Assembly (NCBI GenBank): GCA_029009055.1
Contig: JAQXJR010000043.1
Span: 1 to 64,000, forward strand
Length of the DNA: 64,000 nt
From: Eubacteriales bacterium
GTDB lineage: Bacteria > Bacillota > Clostridia > Peptostreptococcales > Anaerovoracaceae
Direction of reading: 5' to 3'
Below the pieces are notes generated by a model. That model saw nothing but the letters and a program-made list of their open reading frames with translations, was not told where the DNA came from and did no database searches. Every line of letters begins with the position of its first letter. Position 1 is the stretch's first letter. A program made the position numbers and the translations under genes. This document shows, piece by piece, positions 1-7,968 of this stretch.

Positions 1-485
1 AAGATGTGATCGATAAGAAATTCGCTAAGCTCTCTAAGTATTTCTCAGATGACATCACTGCGAGGGTCGTTCTGTCCAAGCAGAAGGATAAGGATAAGAT
101 AGAGGCGACCATTAACGCTAAGGGCGCTGTATTCAGAGCAGAGGAAGTCTGCGACGATATTTACGACGGCATAGAGGCTGTTGTGGACAGGCTGGCTGCT
201 CAGATGAAGAAGTTTAAGGGTAAACTCCAGAAGAGATATAACGATAATAAGGCCCTGAAATTCGAGATGATGCCGGATACAGAGGAAGAGACAGAAGAAG
301 AAACAGATAACATCGTAAGGAAGAAGAATTTCACGCTTCGTCCTATGGATGTGGAAGAGGCTATCCTGGAGATGGAGATGCTGGAGCATAATTTCTTCGT
401 ATTCCTCGATACAGCTACAGACAGCGTAAGCGTAGTATATAAGAGAAACGACGGCGGCTACGGAGTCATAGAGACTGAGAGATAG
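1..485 (+). CDS. hpf: Ribosome hibernation promoting factor, long form (5' truncated by window)
   Basis: Long-form HPF dimerises 70S ribosomes into inactive 100S particles in stationary phase. The visible part has the end of the RaiA/S30AE domain (basic helix around 'AAQMKKFKGKLQKRY'), an acidic linker rich in E and T, and the C-terminal dimerisation domain ('FTLRPMDVEEAILEMEMLEHNFFVF'). The ORF track starts at GTG 6, but the reading frame is open to the window edge and about 20 N-terminal residues of the S30AE fold are missing, so that GTG is probably an internal valine. A strong terminator follows the stop. Confidence 0.9.
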   Translation, partial: DVIDKKFAKLSKYFSDDITARVVLSKQKDKDKIEATINAKGAVFRAEEVCDDIYDGIEAVVDRLAAQMKKFKGKLQKRYNDNKALKFEMMPDTEEETEEETDNIVRKKNFTLRPMDVEEAILEMEMLEHNFFVFLDTATDSVSVVYKRNDGGYGVIETER

Positions 486-558
486 CGCGTAAATATAGCG
501 GTGACCACTGCCGGCAGATATGGCAGCATAAAGCCGATGTTATAAAAGAATAAACACT

Positions 559-592
559 ACACAGGCGCCCTTGGTGGTGCCTGTGTTTTTTG
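559..592 (+). terminator. Rho-independent terminator of hpf
   Basis: ACACAGGC and GCCTGTGT form a GC-rich hairpin followed at once by a run of T. It separates hpf from the cdaA operon. Confidence 0.85.
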
Positions 593-613
593 GTTGTGGA
601 AGCGGTGAATTCC

Positions 614-642
614 TTGAAAAAAGCCACTTTTTTTAGTAAAAT
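614..642 (+). promoter_or_regulatory. Promoter of the cdaA-cdaR-glmM operon
   Basis: TTGAAA, a 17-base spacer and TAAAAT form a good sigma-A promoter about 35 bases before the cdaA start codon. Confidence 0.65.
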
Positions 643-675
643 CATAAGTAGTATGTTTTTGATGTAGGAGACGAA

Positions 676-1551
676 ATGGCAGCTTTTTTCAGAACCGTAT
701 TTACAGGGGTGGGAGTGAACGATATCATAGATATCCTTCTCACCGCCTTTATCATATATAAAGTTATAGAATTCATGCAGCAGACCAGGGCTCAGCAGCT
801 CATTAAGGGTATACTGATCGTCATAGCGGCTTACATGATATCTGATTACTTCAGCCTGCACACTATTAATTGGATACTGAGGGGTCTGTTCACTATAGGC
901 CTCTTCGCCATAGTGGTCCTGTTCCAGCCTGAGCTCAGGCGAGGTCTGGAAGTCATGGGCAGGATGAAGCTTTCTTCTACCGTCGGAAATGTGGATGAGG
1001 AGAAGAGGCAGCAGATCATCCAGCAGCTCATAGACGCTGTGATGACTTTCTCTAAGACTAGGACGGGAGCCCTCATAGTTTTCGAGCGTGAGACCGCTCT
1101 GGAGGATATAGCGGAAACAGGCACGATACTGGAAGCGGATATTTCCGCTCAGCTACTGGGAAATCTGTTTTATGTGGGTTCACCGCTTCATGATGGCGCT
1201 GTGATAATAAAAAAAGATCAGGTCTACGCTGCCGGCTGTGTGCTCCCGCTCACTAAGGATAAATACCTAAGTAAGAGTCTGGGCACCAGACATAGGGCAG
1301 GAATAGGTATAACTGAAAACTCCGACTGCCTCACTATCATAGTAAGCGAGGAGACAGGAATAATTTCCGTAGCTGAAGGAGGAAGGATCCGGAGGCATTA
1401 TAACGAAGATACTTTGCGGGGAGTCCTCGATACTCTCTATACGGATAATAGAGATAAGAAGCATAGGATCTGGCCTATACACACGGGTATGGACGAACAC
1501 CACAGATATAACGCGGGCAGCGCAGGGGAGGAGGAAGACGATGAACAGTAA
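676..1551 (+). CDS. cdaA: Diadenylate cyclase CdaA (membrane c-di-AMP synthase)
   Basis: Makes cyclic di-AMP from two ATP at the membrane. Three hydrophobic segments fill roughly residues 12-90 and are followed by a DisA_N cyclase domain with both catalytic motifs: DGA in 'SPLHDGAVII' and RHR in 'GTRHRAGIGITE'. The length of 291 aa is slightly above the usual 270-285. The start ATG has the ribosome site GTAGGAG. The gene overlaps cdaR by 11 bases and glmM follows, which is the conserved Firmicute c-di-AMP operon in which CdaR and GlmM modulate the cyclase. The C-terminal tail is acidic (GEEEDDEQ). Confidence 0.97.
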   Translation: MAAFFRTVFTGVGVNDIIDILLTAFIIYKVIEFMQQTRAQQLIKGILIVIAAYMISDYFSLHTINWILRGLFTIGLFAIVVLFQPELRRGLEVMGRMKLSSTVGNVDEEKRQQIIQQLIDAVMTFSKTRTGALIVFERETALEDIAETGTILEADISAQLLGNLFYVGSPLHDGAVIIKKDQVYAAGCVLPLTKDKYLSKSLGTRHRAGIGITENSDCLTIIVSEETGIISVAEGGRIRRHYNEDTLRGVLDTLYTDNRDKKHRIWPIHTGMDEHHRYNAGSAGEEEDDEQ

Positions 1552-2767
1552 GAAAGTAAATGCCGTCATCTCCTTAGTCCTGGCTGTGGTACTGTGGATG
1601 TATGTCGTAGGAAAGATGGACCCTCAGGTCAGTAAGGTCTACAGGGATGTGACTGTTCATTACCAGAACGAGCAGGTCCTGTCAGATAAGGGACTGGCTA
1701 TGTCTTCCGGAAGTATTACGGCTGTGGACATCACTGTGACAGGTAAACGCAGTAAGATGGCTAAGATGACCAGAAGTAAGGTGAAAGCCACTGTGGATCT
1801 CAGCGATACGAACGAGGGCAGCAACTCCGTCGATATAAGGGTGAAGGTGCCGAATTCCATAGAGGTTACAGCTCAGTCAGACACTAAGACTAAGGTCACA
1901 GTCGAGAAGAGGGTCACGGACCAGAGACGCATATGTGTATATTATACAGGGCTTACATCTAAGGACATAGAAGAACCTTCCACATTAAGGCTTTACCCGA
2001 AGACCATTACGGTCGGGGGAGCGGAATCTCTCGTTAAGAAGGTGGCCTATGTGAAAGCGCCGGTCAGCGCTGATTCCGTTCAGGATGAGCTTACGTCCAA
2101 TAACGCTGAACTCACGCCGGTGGATGAGGATGGGAATACTGTTAAGAGAGTTACAGTATCTCAGTCTAACGCCGCGGTTTCGTCTCAGCTTTATCCTCTT
2201 AAGAAGGTCAGGCTGAATGTTTCTGTTAAGGATAATTCCGATGATGAATACGAGCGCGAGATAGATGTTCCGGGAAGCGTTTACGTGAAGGGTCCTAAGG
2301 ATAAATTAGCGGATCTGGATTCCATAGTGGCTGAGCGTGTGGACGTAACAGACATAACGTCCAGTGAGACCATTAAGGTAGTTCCTGTCCTCCCTGATGG
2401 AGTCGAGCTGTCTCAGCGCTATACAGACGGTATATCCATGAAGGTCAGCGTCGTAAAGCGACATAATAAAAAGAGCAGTAAGAAAGGCGAATTCACATCG
2501 AAGAACTTCGCCTTCACCGGTGAAGACATAGAGCTCACGAACGCGGGAAAGAAGAAAATTAAAGTTACGACTAAGGACATAGACGTGCAAATAACGGGGA
2601 CTCAGTCTCAGCTTTCTAAGATATCATCTTCTGATATCATACTCGCGGCGGATTGTAAAGGGTTGGCGCCGGGCACAGCCAGCGTGAAGCTTAAGGCTTA
2701 CTGCGGTGAGGAATATAACGAGATATATGTCGTGCCATCGTATATTAAGGTGAGCATTTCTAAATAG
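1541..2767 (+). CDS. cdaR: CdaA regulatory protein CdaR (YbbR-domain protein)
   Basis: Membrane-anchored partner that controls CdaA activity. One N-terminal membrane segment (about residues 8-25, 'VISLVLAVVLWMYVVGKM') is followed by about four repeated YbbR beta domains that would lie outside the cell, with the recurring pattern of 'V.V.G....L..I' strands. At 408 aa it fits the family. It begins inside the end of cdaA (11-base overlap, ribosome site GGAGGAAG), which suggests translational coupling, and glmM follows 14 bases later. Confidence 0.93.
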   Translation: MNSKKVNAVISLVLAVVLWMYVVGKMDPQVSKVYRDVTVHYQNEQVLSDKGLAMSSGSITAVDITVTGKRSKMAKMTRSKVKATVDLSDTNEGSNSVDIRVKVPNSIEVTAQSDTKTKVTVEKRVTDQRRICVYYTGLTSKDIEEPSTLRLYPKTITVGGAESLVKKVAYVKAPVSADSVQDELTSNNAELTPVDEDGNTVKRVTVSQSNAAVSSQLYPLKKVRLNVSVKDNSDDEYEREIDVPGSVYVKGPKDKLADLDSIVAERVDVTDITSSETIKVVPVLPDGVELSQRYTDGISMKVSVVKRHNKKSSKKGEFTSKNFAFTGEDIELTNAGKKKIKVTTKDIDVQITGTQSQLSKISSSDIILAADCKGLAPGTASVKLKAYCGEEYNEIYVVPSYIKVSISK

Positions 2768-2781
2768 GAGGACGAATTTAT

Positions 2782-4125
2782 ATGAGCAGACTCTTCGGAA
2801 CAGATGGAGTAAGGGGCGTAGCAAATAAGGATCTGACCGCCGAACTCGCGTTCAAGCTGGGTAAGGCCGGAGCTACTGTCCTTAAGAGAGAATCCGGAAG
2901 ACCGGTATTCATAATAGGTAAAGATACCAGGGTGTCGGGGGACATGCTGGAAAGCGCCTTGACAGCGGGTATCCTGGCCTGCGGCGGTAATGTCATAGAC
3001 GCGGGCATCATCCCTACGCCAGCTGTAGCTTATTTAGTCAGGTATTATCACGCTGACGCGGGTGTCGTCATCTCAGCTTCTCACAATCCGTTCGAATATA
3101 ACGGCATTAAGTTCTTTAACGGAGAAGGATATAAGCTGGCTGACTCCATAGAAGACGAGATCCAGGACGTAATAATGAACGAGACCTGGGAGACAGCGGA
3201 TCCGGATAGAATAGGGAAGCTGCTGGAAGCAGCGGAAGACGCGAGTGAATTATACGTTAAGTATTTGCTGTCTACCATAGACATAAGGTTGGATGACATG
3301 AAAGTGGTCCTGGACTGCGCTAACGGAGCGTCATATAAGACGGCTCCTATGCTCTACAGGGCTCTTGGCGCTGATGTGACCGTAATCGGAGGCAACCCTG
3401 ACGGTGTGAATATAAACGATAATATCGGATCCACTCATCCTGAGAAACTCCAGAAGATGGTGGTCGAGACAGGCGCTGACATCGGCTACGCATACGACGG
3501 CGACGCAGACAGGCTCATAGTAGTCGATGAGAAGGGCGAGATCATAGATGGAGATAAGGCCATCTGCCTTTGCGCTAAGATGTTGAAGGATCAGGGAAAG
3601 CTGGCGGAGAACAGAGTTACAGGAACAGTCATGAGCAATCTGGGATTCAGAAAGTACCTGGATTCTATCGGCGCGGATGTGGATATCACAGCTGTCGGCG
3701 ACAGATATGTCCTGGAGTCCATGCTGAAGACGGGATGCGTCATCGGCGGTGAACAGTCTGGCCACATAATTTTCCGCGAATACTCGACTACAGGGGACGG
3801 CGCTATTTCTTCTCTTCAGTTCACGAAGGCTCTTAAGGCTTCAGGCATGAAGGCGTCTGAGTTCGGCGCTCAGGTCCGCCTCTACCCTCAGGTGTTGGTG
3901 AATGCCAGAGTGAAGAACGAAAATAAAGAGAAGTATAAGGAAGATCCTGAAATAACCAAGATAATAGATAAATACACAGCCATGATGGAAGGGAACGGCC
4001 GCGTCCTCATCAGACCTTCCGGAACAGAGCCTCTCGTAAGGGTAATGATAGAGGGAGACGATGTCGACGAGATACAGAGAATGGCTGAAGATCTGGCAGA
4101 CGCCATATCAGATAAGTTCGAATAG
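2782..4125 (+). CDS. glmM: Phosphoglucosamine mutase
   Basis: Converts glucosamine-6-phosphate to glucosamine-1-phosphate for UDP-GlcNAc and cell wall synthesis. The four phosphohexomutase domains are present: the start 'LFGTDGVRGVAN', the phosphoserine loop 'ISASHNPFEYNG' near residue 100, the metal loop 'DGDADR' near residue 240, the sugar loop 'GGEQSGHIIF' and the C-terminal phosphate-binding 'RPSGTEPLVRVM'. Its 447 aa is normal. As third gene of the cda operon it probably interacts with CdaA. Confidence 0.98.
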   Translation: MSRLFGTDGVRGVANKDLTAELAFKLGKAGATVLKRESGRPVFIIGKDTRVSGDMLESALTAGILACGGNVIDAGIIPTPAVAYLVRYYHADAGVVISASHNPFEYNGIKFFNGEGYKLADSIEDEIQDVIMNETWETADPDRIGKLLEAAEDASELYVKYLLSTIDIRLDDMKVVLDCANGASYKTAPMLYRALGADVTVIGGNPDGVNINDNIGSTHPEKLQKMVVETGADIGYAYDGDADRLIVVDEKGEIIDGDKAICLCAKMLKDQGKLAENRVTGTVMSNLGFRKYLDSIGADVDITAVGDRYVLESMLKTGCVIGGEQSGHIIFREYSTTGDGAISSLQFTKALKASGMKASEFGAQVRLYPQVLVNARVKNENKEKYKEDPEITKIIDKYTAMMEGNGRVLIRPSGTEPLVRVMIEGDDVDEIQRMAEDLADAISDKFE

Positions 4126-4155
4126 TAATAACGCTAAAATATAGGAGAAAAGTAA

Positions 4156-5409
4156 ATGGCTGAATACGATATCAGAGACATTTCGCTGGCGCCATCAGGC
4201 CACGAGAAAATAGAATGGGTGAAATATAACATGCCCGTGCTTAAGGGGCTGTCGGAAGAATTCTCTAAGACTAAGCCTTTCGCGGGCGTTAAGATATCCC
4301 TTTCCGTCCACCTGGAAGCTAAGACGGCTTATCTTTGCGAAGTGCTGGCTGACGGCGGAGCGCAGATGTATGTCACCGGGAGCAACTCCCTGTCCACACA
4401 GGATGACGTAGCTGCCGCCCTGGCAGATAAAGGGCTTTCCGTCTTTGCTTACCACGGCGCCACGGACGAAGAATATAACAGACACATAGAGATGTGCCTC
4501 TCACAGAAGCCTAATGTCATCATTGATGACGGCGGAGACCTGGTAGGCATGCTCCACACTAAGAGACCTGACCTGGCTGAAGAAGTCTGGGGAGGCTGCG
4601 AGGAGACGACTACGGGCATAGTTAGACTTAAAGCCATGGACAGGGACGGCGTGCTTAAGTTCCCTATGATGGCAGTGAATGACGCGAAATGTAAGCACTT
4701 ATTCGATAACAGATATGGAACGGGGCAGTCCGTTTGGGACAGCATAATGAGGAACACGAACCTGGTCGTGGCTTCGAAGACTGTGGTAGTCGTAGGATAC
4801 GGCTGGTGCGGTAAGGGCGTGGCTATGAGGGCTAACGGTCTCGGCGCCCGCGTCATAGTTACGGAAGTCGATCCGGTTAAGGCCATAGAAGCCAGAATGG
4901 ACGGATACGACGTCATGCCTATAGCTAAAGCCGCTGAAGTCGGCGACATATTCGTCTCAGTTACAGGAGACCTTAAGACCATAACTGTCGAGAACATGTT
5001 GAAGATGAAGGACAGGGCCATACTCTGCAACGCCGGACATTTCGACTGCGAAGTCGACATGTCAGGACTTAGAGAAGCCGCTGTCGAGTGTAAAGAGACC
5101 CGTCATAACATCATGGGATATAAACTGCCGAACGGTAAGTGGGTGAACGTAATTGGCGAGGGTAAGCTCGTTAACATAGCCGCGGCTGACGGACATCCGG
5201 CAGAGATCATGGACATGAGCTTCGCGGTTCAGGCTTTATCGGCTCTCTACATAGTTAAGAACCACGAGAAACTCGAGAAACACCTGCTCAGGGTTACGGA
5301 TGACATAGACGACGAGATCGCCAGAAGAAAACTCGCCGCCTGGGGCACAGAAATAGACAGCCTAACAGACGAGCAGCAGGAATACCTGAGCAGCTGGGAC
5401 GTAAGATAG
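4156..5409 (+). CDS. ahcY: S-adenosylhomocysteine hydrolase
   Basis: Reversibly splits S-adenosylhomocysteine into adenosine and homocysteine using bound NAD. Visible signatures are 'LSVHLEAKTAYL', 'GCEETTTGI', the Rossmann loop 'VVGYGWCGKGVA' near residue 220 and 'NIAAADGHPAEIMDMSFA'. At 417 aa it is the short form that lacks the insert of many proteobacterial and eukaryotic enzymes. Many Firmicutes recycle SAH through Pfs/LuxS, so the one-step enzyme is worth noting. The start has ribosome site TAGGAGA. It lies 30 bases after glmM with no terminator, so it may share that transcript. Use of a related substrate such as S-inosylhomocysteine, known in some archaeal homologues, cannot be excluded. 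Confidence 0.95.
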   Translation: MAEYDIRDISLAPSGHEKIEWVKYNMPVLKGLSEEFSKTKPFAGVKISLSVHLEAKTAYLCEVLADGGAQMYVTGSNSLSTQDDVAAALADKGLSVFAYHGATDEEYNRHIEMCLSQKPNVIIDDGGDLVGMLHTKRPDLAEEVWGGCEETTTGIVRLKAMDRDGVLKFPMMAVNDAKCKHLFDNRYGTGQSVWDSIMRNTNLVVASKTVVVVGYGWCGKGVAMRANGLGARVIVTEVDPVKAIEARMDGYDVMPIAKAAEVGDIFVSVTGDLKTITVENMLKMKDRAILCNAGHFDCEVDMSGLREAAVECKETRHNIMGYKLPNGKWVNVIGEGKLVNIAAADGHPAEIMDMSFAVQALSALYIVKNHEKLEKHLLRVTDDIDDEIARRKLAAWGTEIDSLTDEQQEYLSSWDVR

Positions 5410-5429
5410 TTAGAAGAGGTAGTTAATGA

Positions 5430-5446
5430 GCCGGCTCTCAGCCGGC
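5430..5446 (+). other. Perfect short hairpin between ahcY and ywlG
   Basis: GCCGGCT-CTC-AGCCGGC is a perfect 7-bp stem with a 3-base loop and no T run after it. It may stabilise or pause the transcript. One copy of AGCAAAG lies 25 bases downstream. Confidence 0.5.
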
Positions 5447-5521
5447 GAAATATCAGAGATAAATGAATACAGCAAAGACGATGCCGGGGGCGTTCGTCTC
5501 GCTGAGAAAGAGGGAATATAA

Positions 5522-6103
5522 ATGGCGGATTTTACATATGAAGACATAAGGGACCAGGCGGCGGAAGCTGTGCGTGAGCTTCTGGAAGCCGCGGGTCTTA
5601 AGAAAGGCGACACATTCGTCGTGGGCTGCTCCACTAGTGAGATAAAGGGAGCGTCCATAGGTAAGGGCTCGGATCTTAACGCGGCAGATGCCGTATATGA
5701 GGGCATAAAGCCTGTACTGGACGAGAAGGGCATATACCTCGCCGCCCAGTGCTGCGAACATCTGAACAGGGCCTTGATAGTCGAGAGAGAATCCCTGCTT
5801 CCGGGCACAGAGATTTGCAACGTGGTTCCGCAGATCCACGCCGGAGGTTCATTCGCTACCACATGCTATAAGCATTTTAATGACCCTGTGGCCTTGGAGC
5901 ATATTAAGGCGGACGCCGGATTCGATATTGGCGACACCCTAATAGGCATGCACCTTAAGGACGTAGCCGTTCCTGTCAGGATAAAGGTTAAGTCCATAGG
6001 CCACGCTCATCTGGTCTGCGCCAGGACCAGACCTAAGTATATAGGCGGAGAGCGCGCTGTATACGATAAGGAGCTTTCAGGCGGCGAGATCAGGGATCTG
6101 TGA
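5522..6103 (+). CDS. ywlG: YwlG/DUF436 (UPF0340) family protein
   Basis: Member of the TIGR01440/UPF0340 family; its biochemical role is not established. The 193-aa protein contains the conserved 'VVGCSTSEIKG', 'AQCCEHLNRALIVE' with paired cysteines, and 'HAGGSFAT' segments. The cysteine and histidine residues suggest a small-molecule or metal site, but that is inference. The start ATG follows GAGGGAATATAA. It follows ahcY by 112 bases and is followed by a large hairpin. Confidence 0.85.
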   Translation: MADFTYEDIRDQAAEAVRELLEAAGLKKGDTFVVGCSTSEIKGASIGKGSDLNAADAVYEGIKPVLDEKGIYLAAQCCEHLNRALIVERESLLPGTEICNVVPQIHAGGSFATTCYKHFNDPVALEHIKADAGFDIGDTLIGMHLKDVAVPVRIKVKSIGHAHLVCARTRPKYIGGERAVYDKELSGGEIRDL

Positions 6104-6120
6104 TCGGCGCTGATATAACT

Positions 6121-6180
6121 AGGCCATCGGCGGGCATTTCTCCGGGCGATCCGGAATGGTTCCCGCTAGGTGGCCTGTTT
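6121..6180 (+). terminator. Large hairpin after ywlG, before gltX
   Basis: AGGCCA with TGGCCT forms the outer stem and GGCGGG with CCCGCT the inner part. It is followed by GTTTGATT rather than a clean T run, so termination may be weak. It could also be a leader element of gltX; no T-box or tRNA-binding features were seen. Confidence 0.5.
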
Positions 6181-6245
6181 GATTAATTACCCCGCTATGG
6201 GGATATTCAGAATATTATATTTTTTACTAAGAATTTGGAGGATCT

Positions 6246-7931
6246 ATGGAATCTGATAGAATCGCGGAGCTGCTGTTCCCAAACATCGATAAGACACCTG
6301 AATATTACGAAGAGAAATACCCGGAGAGGGATCTCCCTGAAGGCGCTATGGTAACCAGGCTCGGCCCGAGTCCTACAGGTTTCATACATCTGGGGAACCT
6401 GTACGGCGCTTTCGTGGACGAGAGGCTGGCTCATCAGAGCGGCGGTAAATTCTTCCTCAGGATAGAGGATACAGACGATAAGCGCTATGTAGAAGGCGCT
6501 GTGGACGTCATCATAAATTCACTGGACTTCTTCGGCATAGAATTCGACGAAGGAGCTACCCAGGAGGGCGATAAGGGAGATTACGGCCCATACACCCAGA
6601 GCCTGAGAGGAGATATCTACCAGTGCTTTGCTAAGAAACTCGTAGCGGAAGGTAAGGCATACCCTTGCTTCCTGACAGAGGAAGAAATAGCTGAGATCAG
6701 GGAGAGACAGGAATTAGCAAAGGTAACGCCTGGCATATATGGCGAATACGCCAGCTGCAGAGATTGGTCTTACGACCAGGTCGTGAAGGCTCTCGGCGAG
6801 AGGAGGCCTTACGTCATAAGGCTTAGATCTGACGGCTATCCACCTGAGGCATATATAAACGGCAGCGATGATAAGGCTATTAAGAAAATCAGGGTGAAGG
6901 ACGCCATCAGGGGCACGCTGGAGATGCCGGCCAACTTCCTGGACACTGTCATCCTGAAGACCACGGGCATACCGACATACCATTTCGCTCACGTCGTGGA
7001 CGACCATCTCATGAGGACGACTCATGTCGTAAGAGGCGCGGAGTGGCTGCCATCACTTCCTATCCATATAGAGCTCTTCGAGAAGCTCGGCTGGAAGCCG
7101 CCTGTTTACTGCCATACAGCTCAGCTCATGAAGCTGGATGAGAACGGAAATAAGAGAAAGCTGTCTAAGCGTAAGGACCCTGAGCTCTCATTGGATTATT
7201 ACAGGAACGAAGGCTACCACGCCGCGGCTCTGAGGGAATACCTCCTGACTATCCTGAACTCCAACTTCGAGGAGTGGAGGATGAAGAACGAGGACGCTCC
7301 TATAGAGGACTTTAAGTTCACGACTAAGAAGATGAGCAATTCCGGCGCGCTTTTCGACATAAATAAGCTGAACGACGTGGCTAAGGATGTCATGCTTAAG
7401 ATCCCAGCAAAGGACATAGCGGAATGGCTCAGGAGCTGGTCGGATCAGTTCGCGCCTGAGTACGCTGACATGTTCGAGGACATGGACTACCTGGAGAAGA
7501 TCCTGGATATTGGAAGGGAAGACCGCAAGCCTCGTAAGGACCTGGTATATGCCCGTCAGATCGTAGACTTCATCAGCTACTTCTTCGATAAGCACTTTAA
7601 GATAGAGGATCAGATCCCGGAGGAAGTGCCGGCTGAAGACGTTAAGAAGATCCTGGACGCTTATCTGGCAGGTTATGATCACTCAGATGACCAGAACGGC
7701 TGGTTCGGTAAAATCAGAGAGATAGCGACTGACCTCGGTTATGCTGCCAGACCTAAGGATTATAAGAAGAACCCGGACGACTATAAGGGACATGTGGGAC
7801 ATGTCAGCACAGTAATAAGGATAGCGCTCATGGGACGAGCTACATCGCCTGATGTTTGGACGATCCAGCAGATCATGGGCGAGGACATGACTAGAGCTAG
7901 AATCCGTAAATATATCGAAGAAAACTGCTAG
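6246..7931 (+). CDS. gltX: Glutamate--tRNA ligase
   Basis: Charges tRNA-Glu with glutamate. It is a class I synthetase with an ATP site 'RLGPSPTGFIHLGNLYGA' (HIGH motif as HLGN) around residues 38-55 and KMSKS as 'KLSKRKDPE'. The C-terminal part forms the anticodon-binding helical domain. Its 561 aa is longer than the usual 470-490, because of about 35 extra N-terminal residues and insertions, a variant I associate with Clostridia. Start ATG with ribosome site TTGGAGGATCT. Whether it is strictly Glu-specific or also charges tRNA-Gln cannot be read from the sequence. Confidence 0.95.
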   Translation: MESDRIAELLFPNIDKTPEYYEEKYPERDLPEGAMVTRLGPSPTGFIHLGNLYGAFVDERLAHQSGGKFFLRIEDTDDKRYVEGAVDVIINSLDFFGIEFDEGATQEGDKGDYGPYTQSLRGDIYQCFAKKLVAEGKAYPCFLTEEEIAEIRERQELAKVTPGIYGEYASCRDWSYDQVVKALGERRPYVIRLRSDGYPPEAYINGSDDKAIKKIRVKDAIRGTLEMPANFLDTVILKTTGIPTYHFAHVVDDHLMRTTHVVRGAEWLPSLPIHIELFEKLGWKPPVYCHTAQLMKLDENGNKRKLSKRKDPELSLDYYRNEGYHAAALREYLLTILNSNFEEWRMKNEDAPIEDFKFTTKKMSNSGALFDINKLNDVAKDVMLKIPAKDIAEWLRSWSDQFAPEYADMFEDMDYLEKILDIGREDRKPRKDLVYARQIVDFISYFFDKHFKIEDQIPEEVPAEDVKKILDAYLAGYDHSDDQNGWFGKIREIATDLGYAARPKDYKKNPDDYKGHVGHVSTVIRIALMGRATSPDVWTIQQIMGEDMTRARIRKYIEENC

Positions 7932-7968
7932 AGCTAATATTTCATAATAGGAATCTATCTGCTGAGGG

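Noticed and set aside
4449-5060. 203-aa minus-strand ORF
   Set aside because: Antisense to ahcY, which has full domain support.
6104-6245. T-box upstream of gltX
   Set aside because: No T-box sequence or specifier arrangement is seen; only a large hairpin is present.
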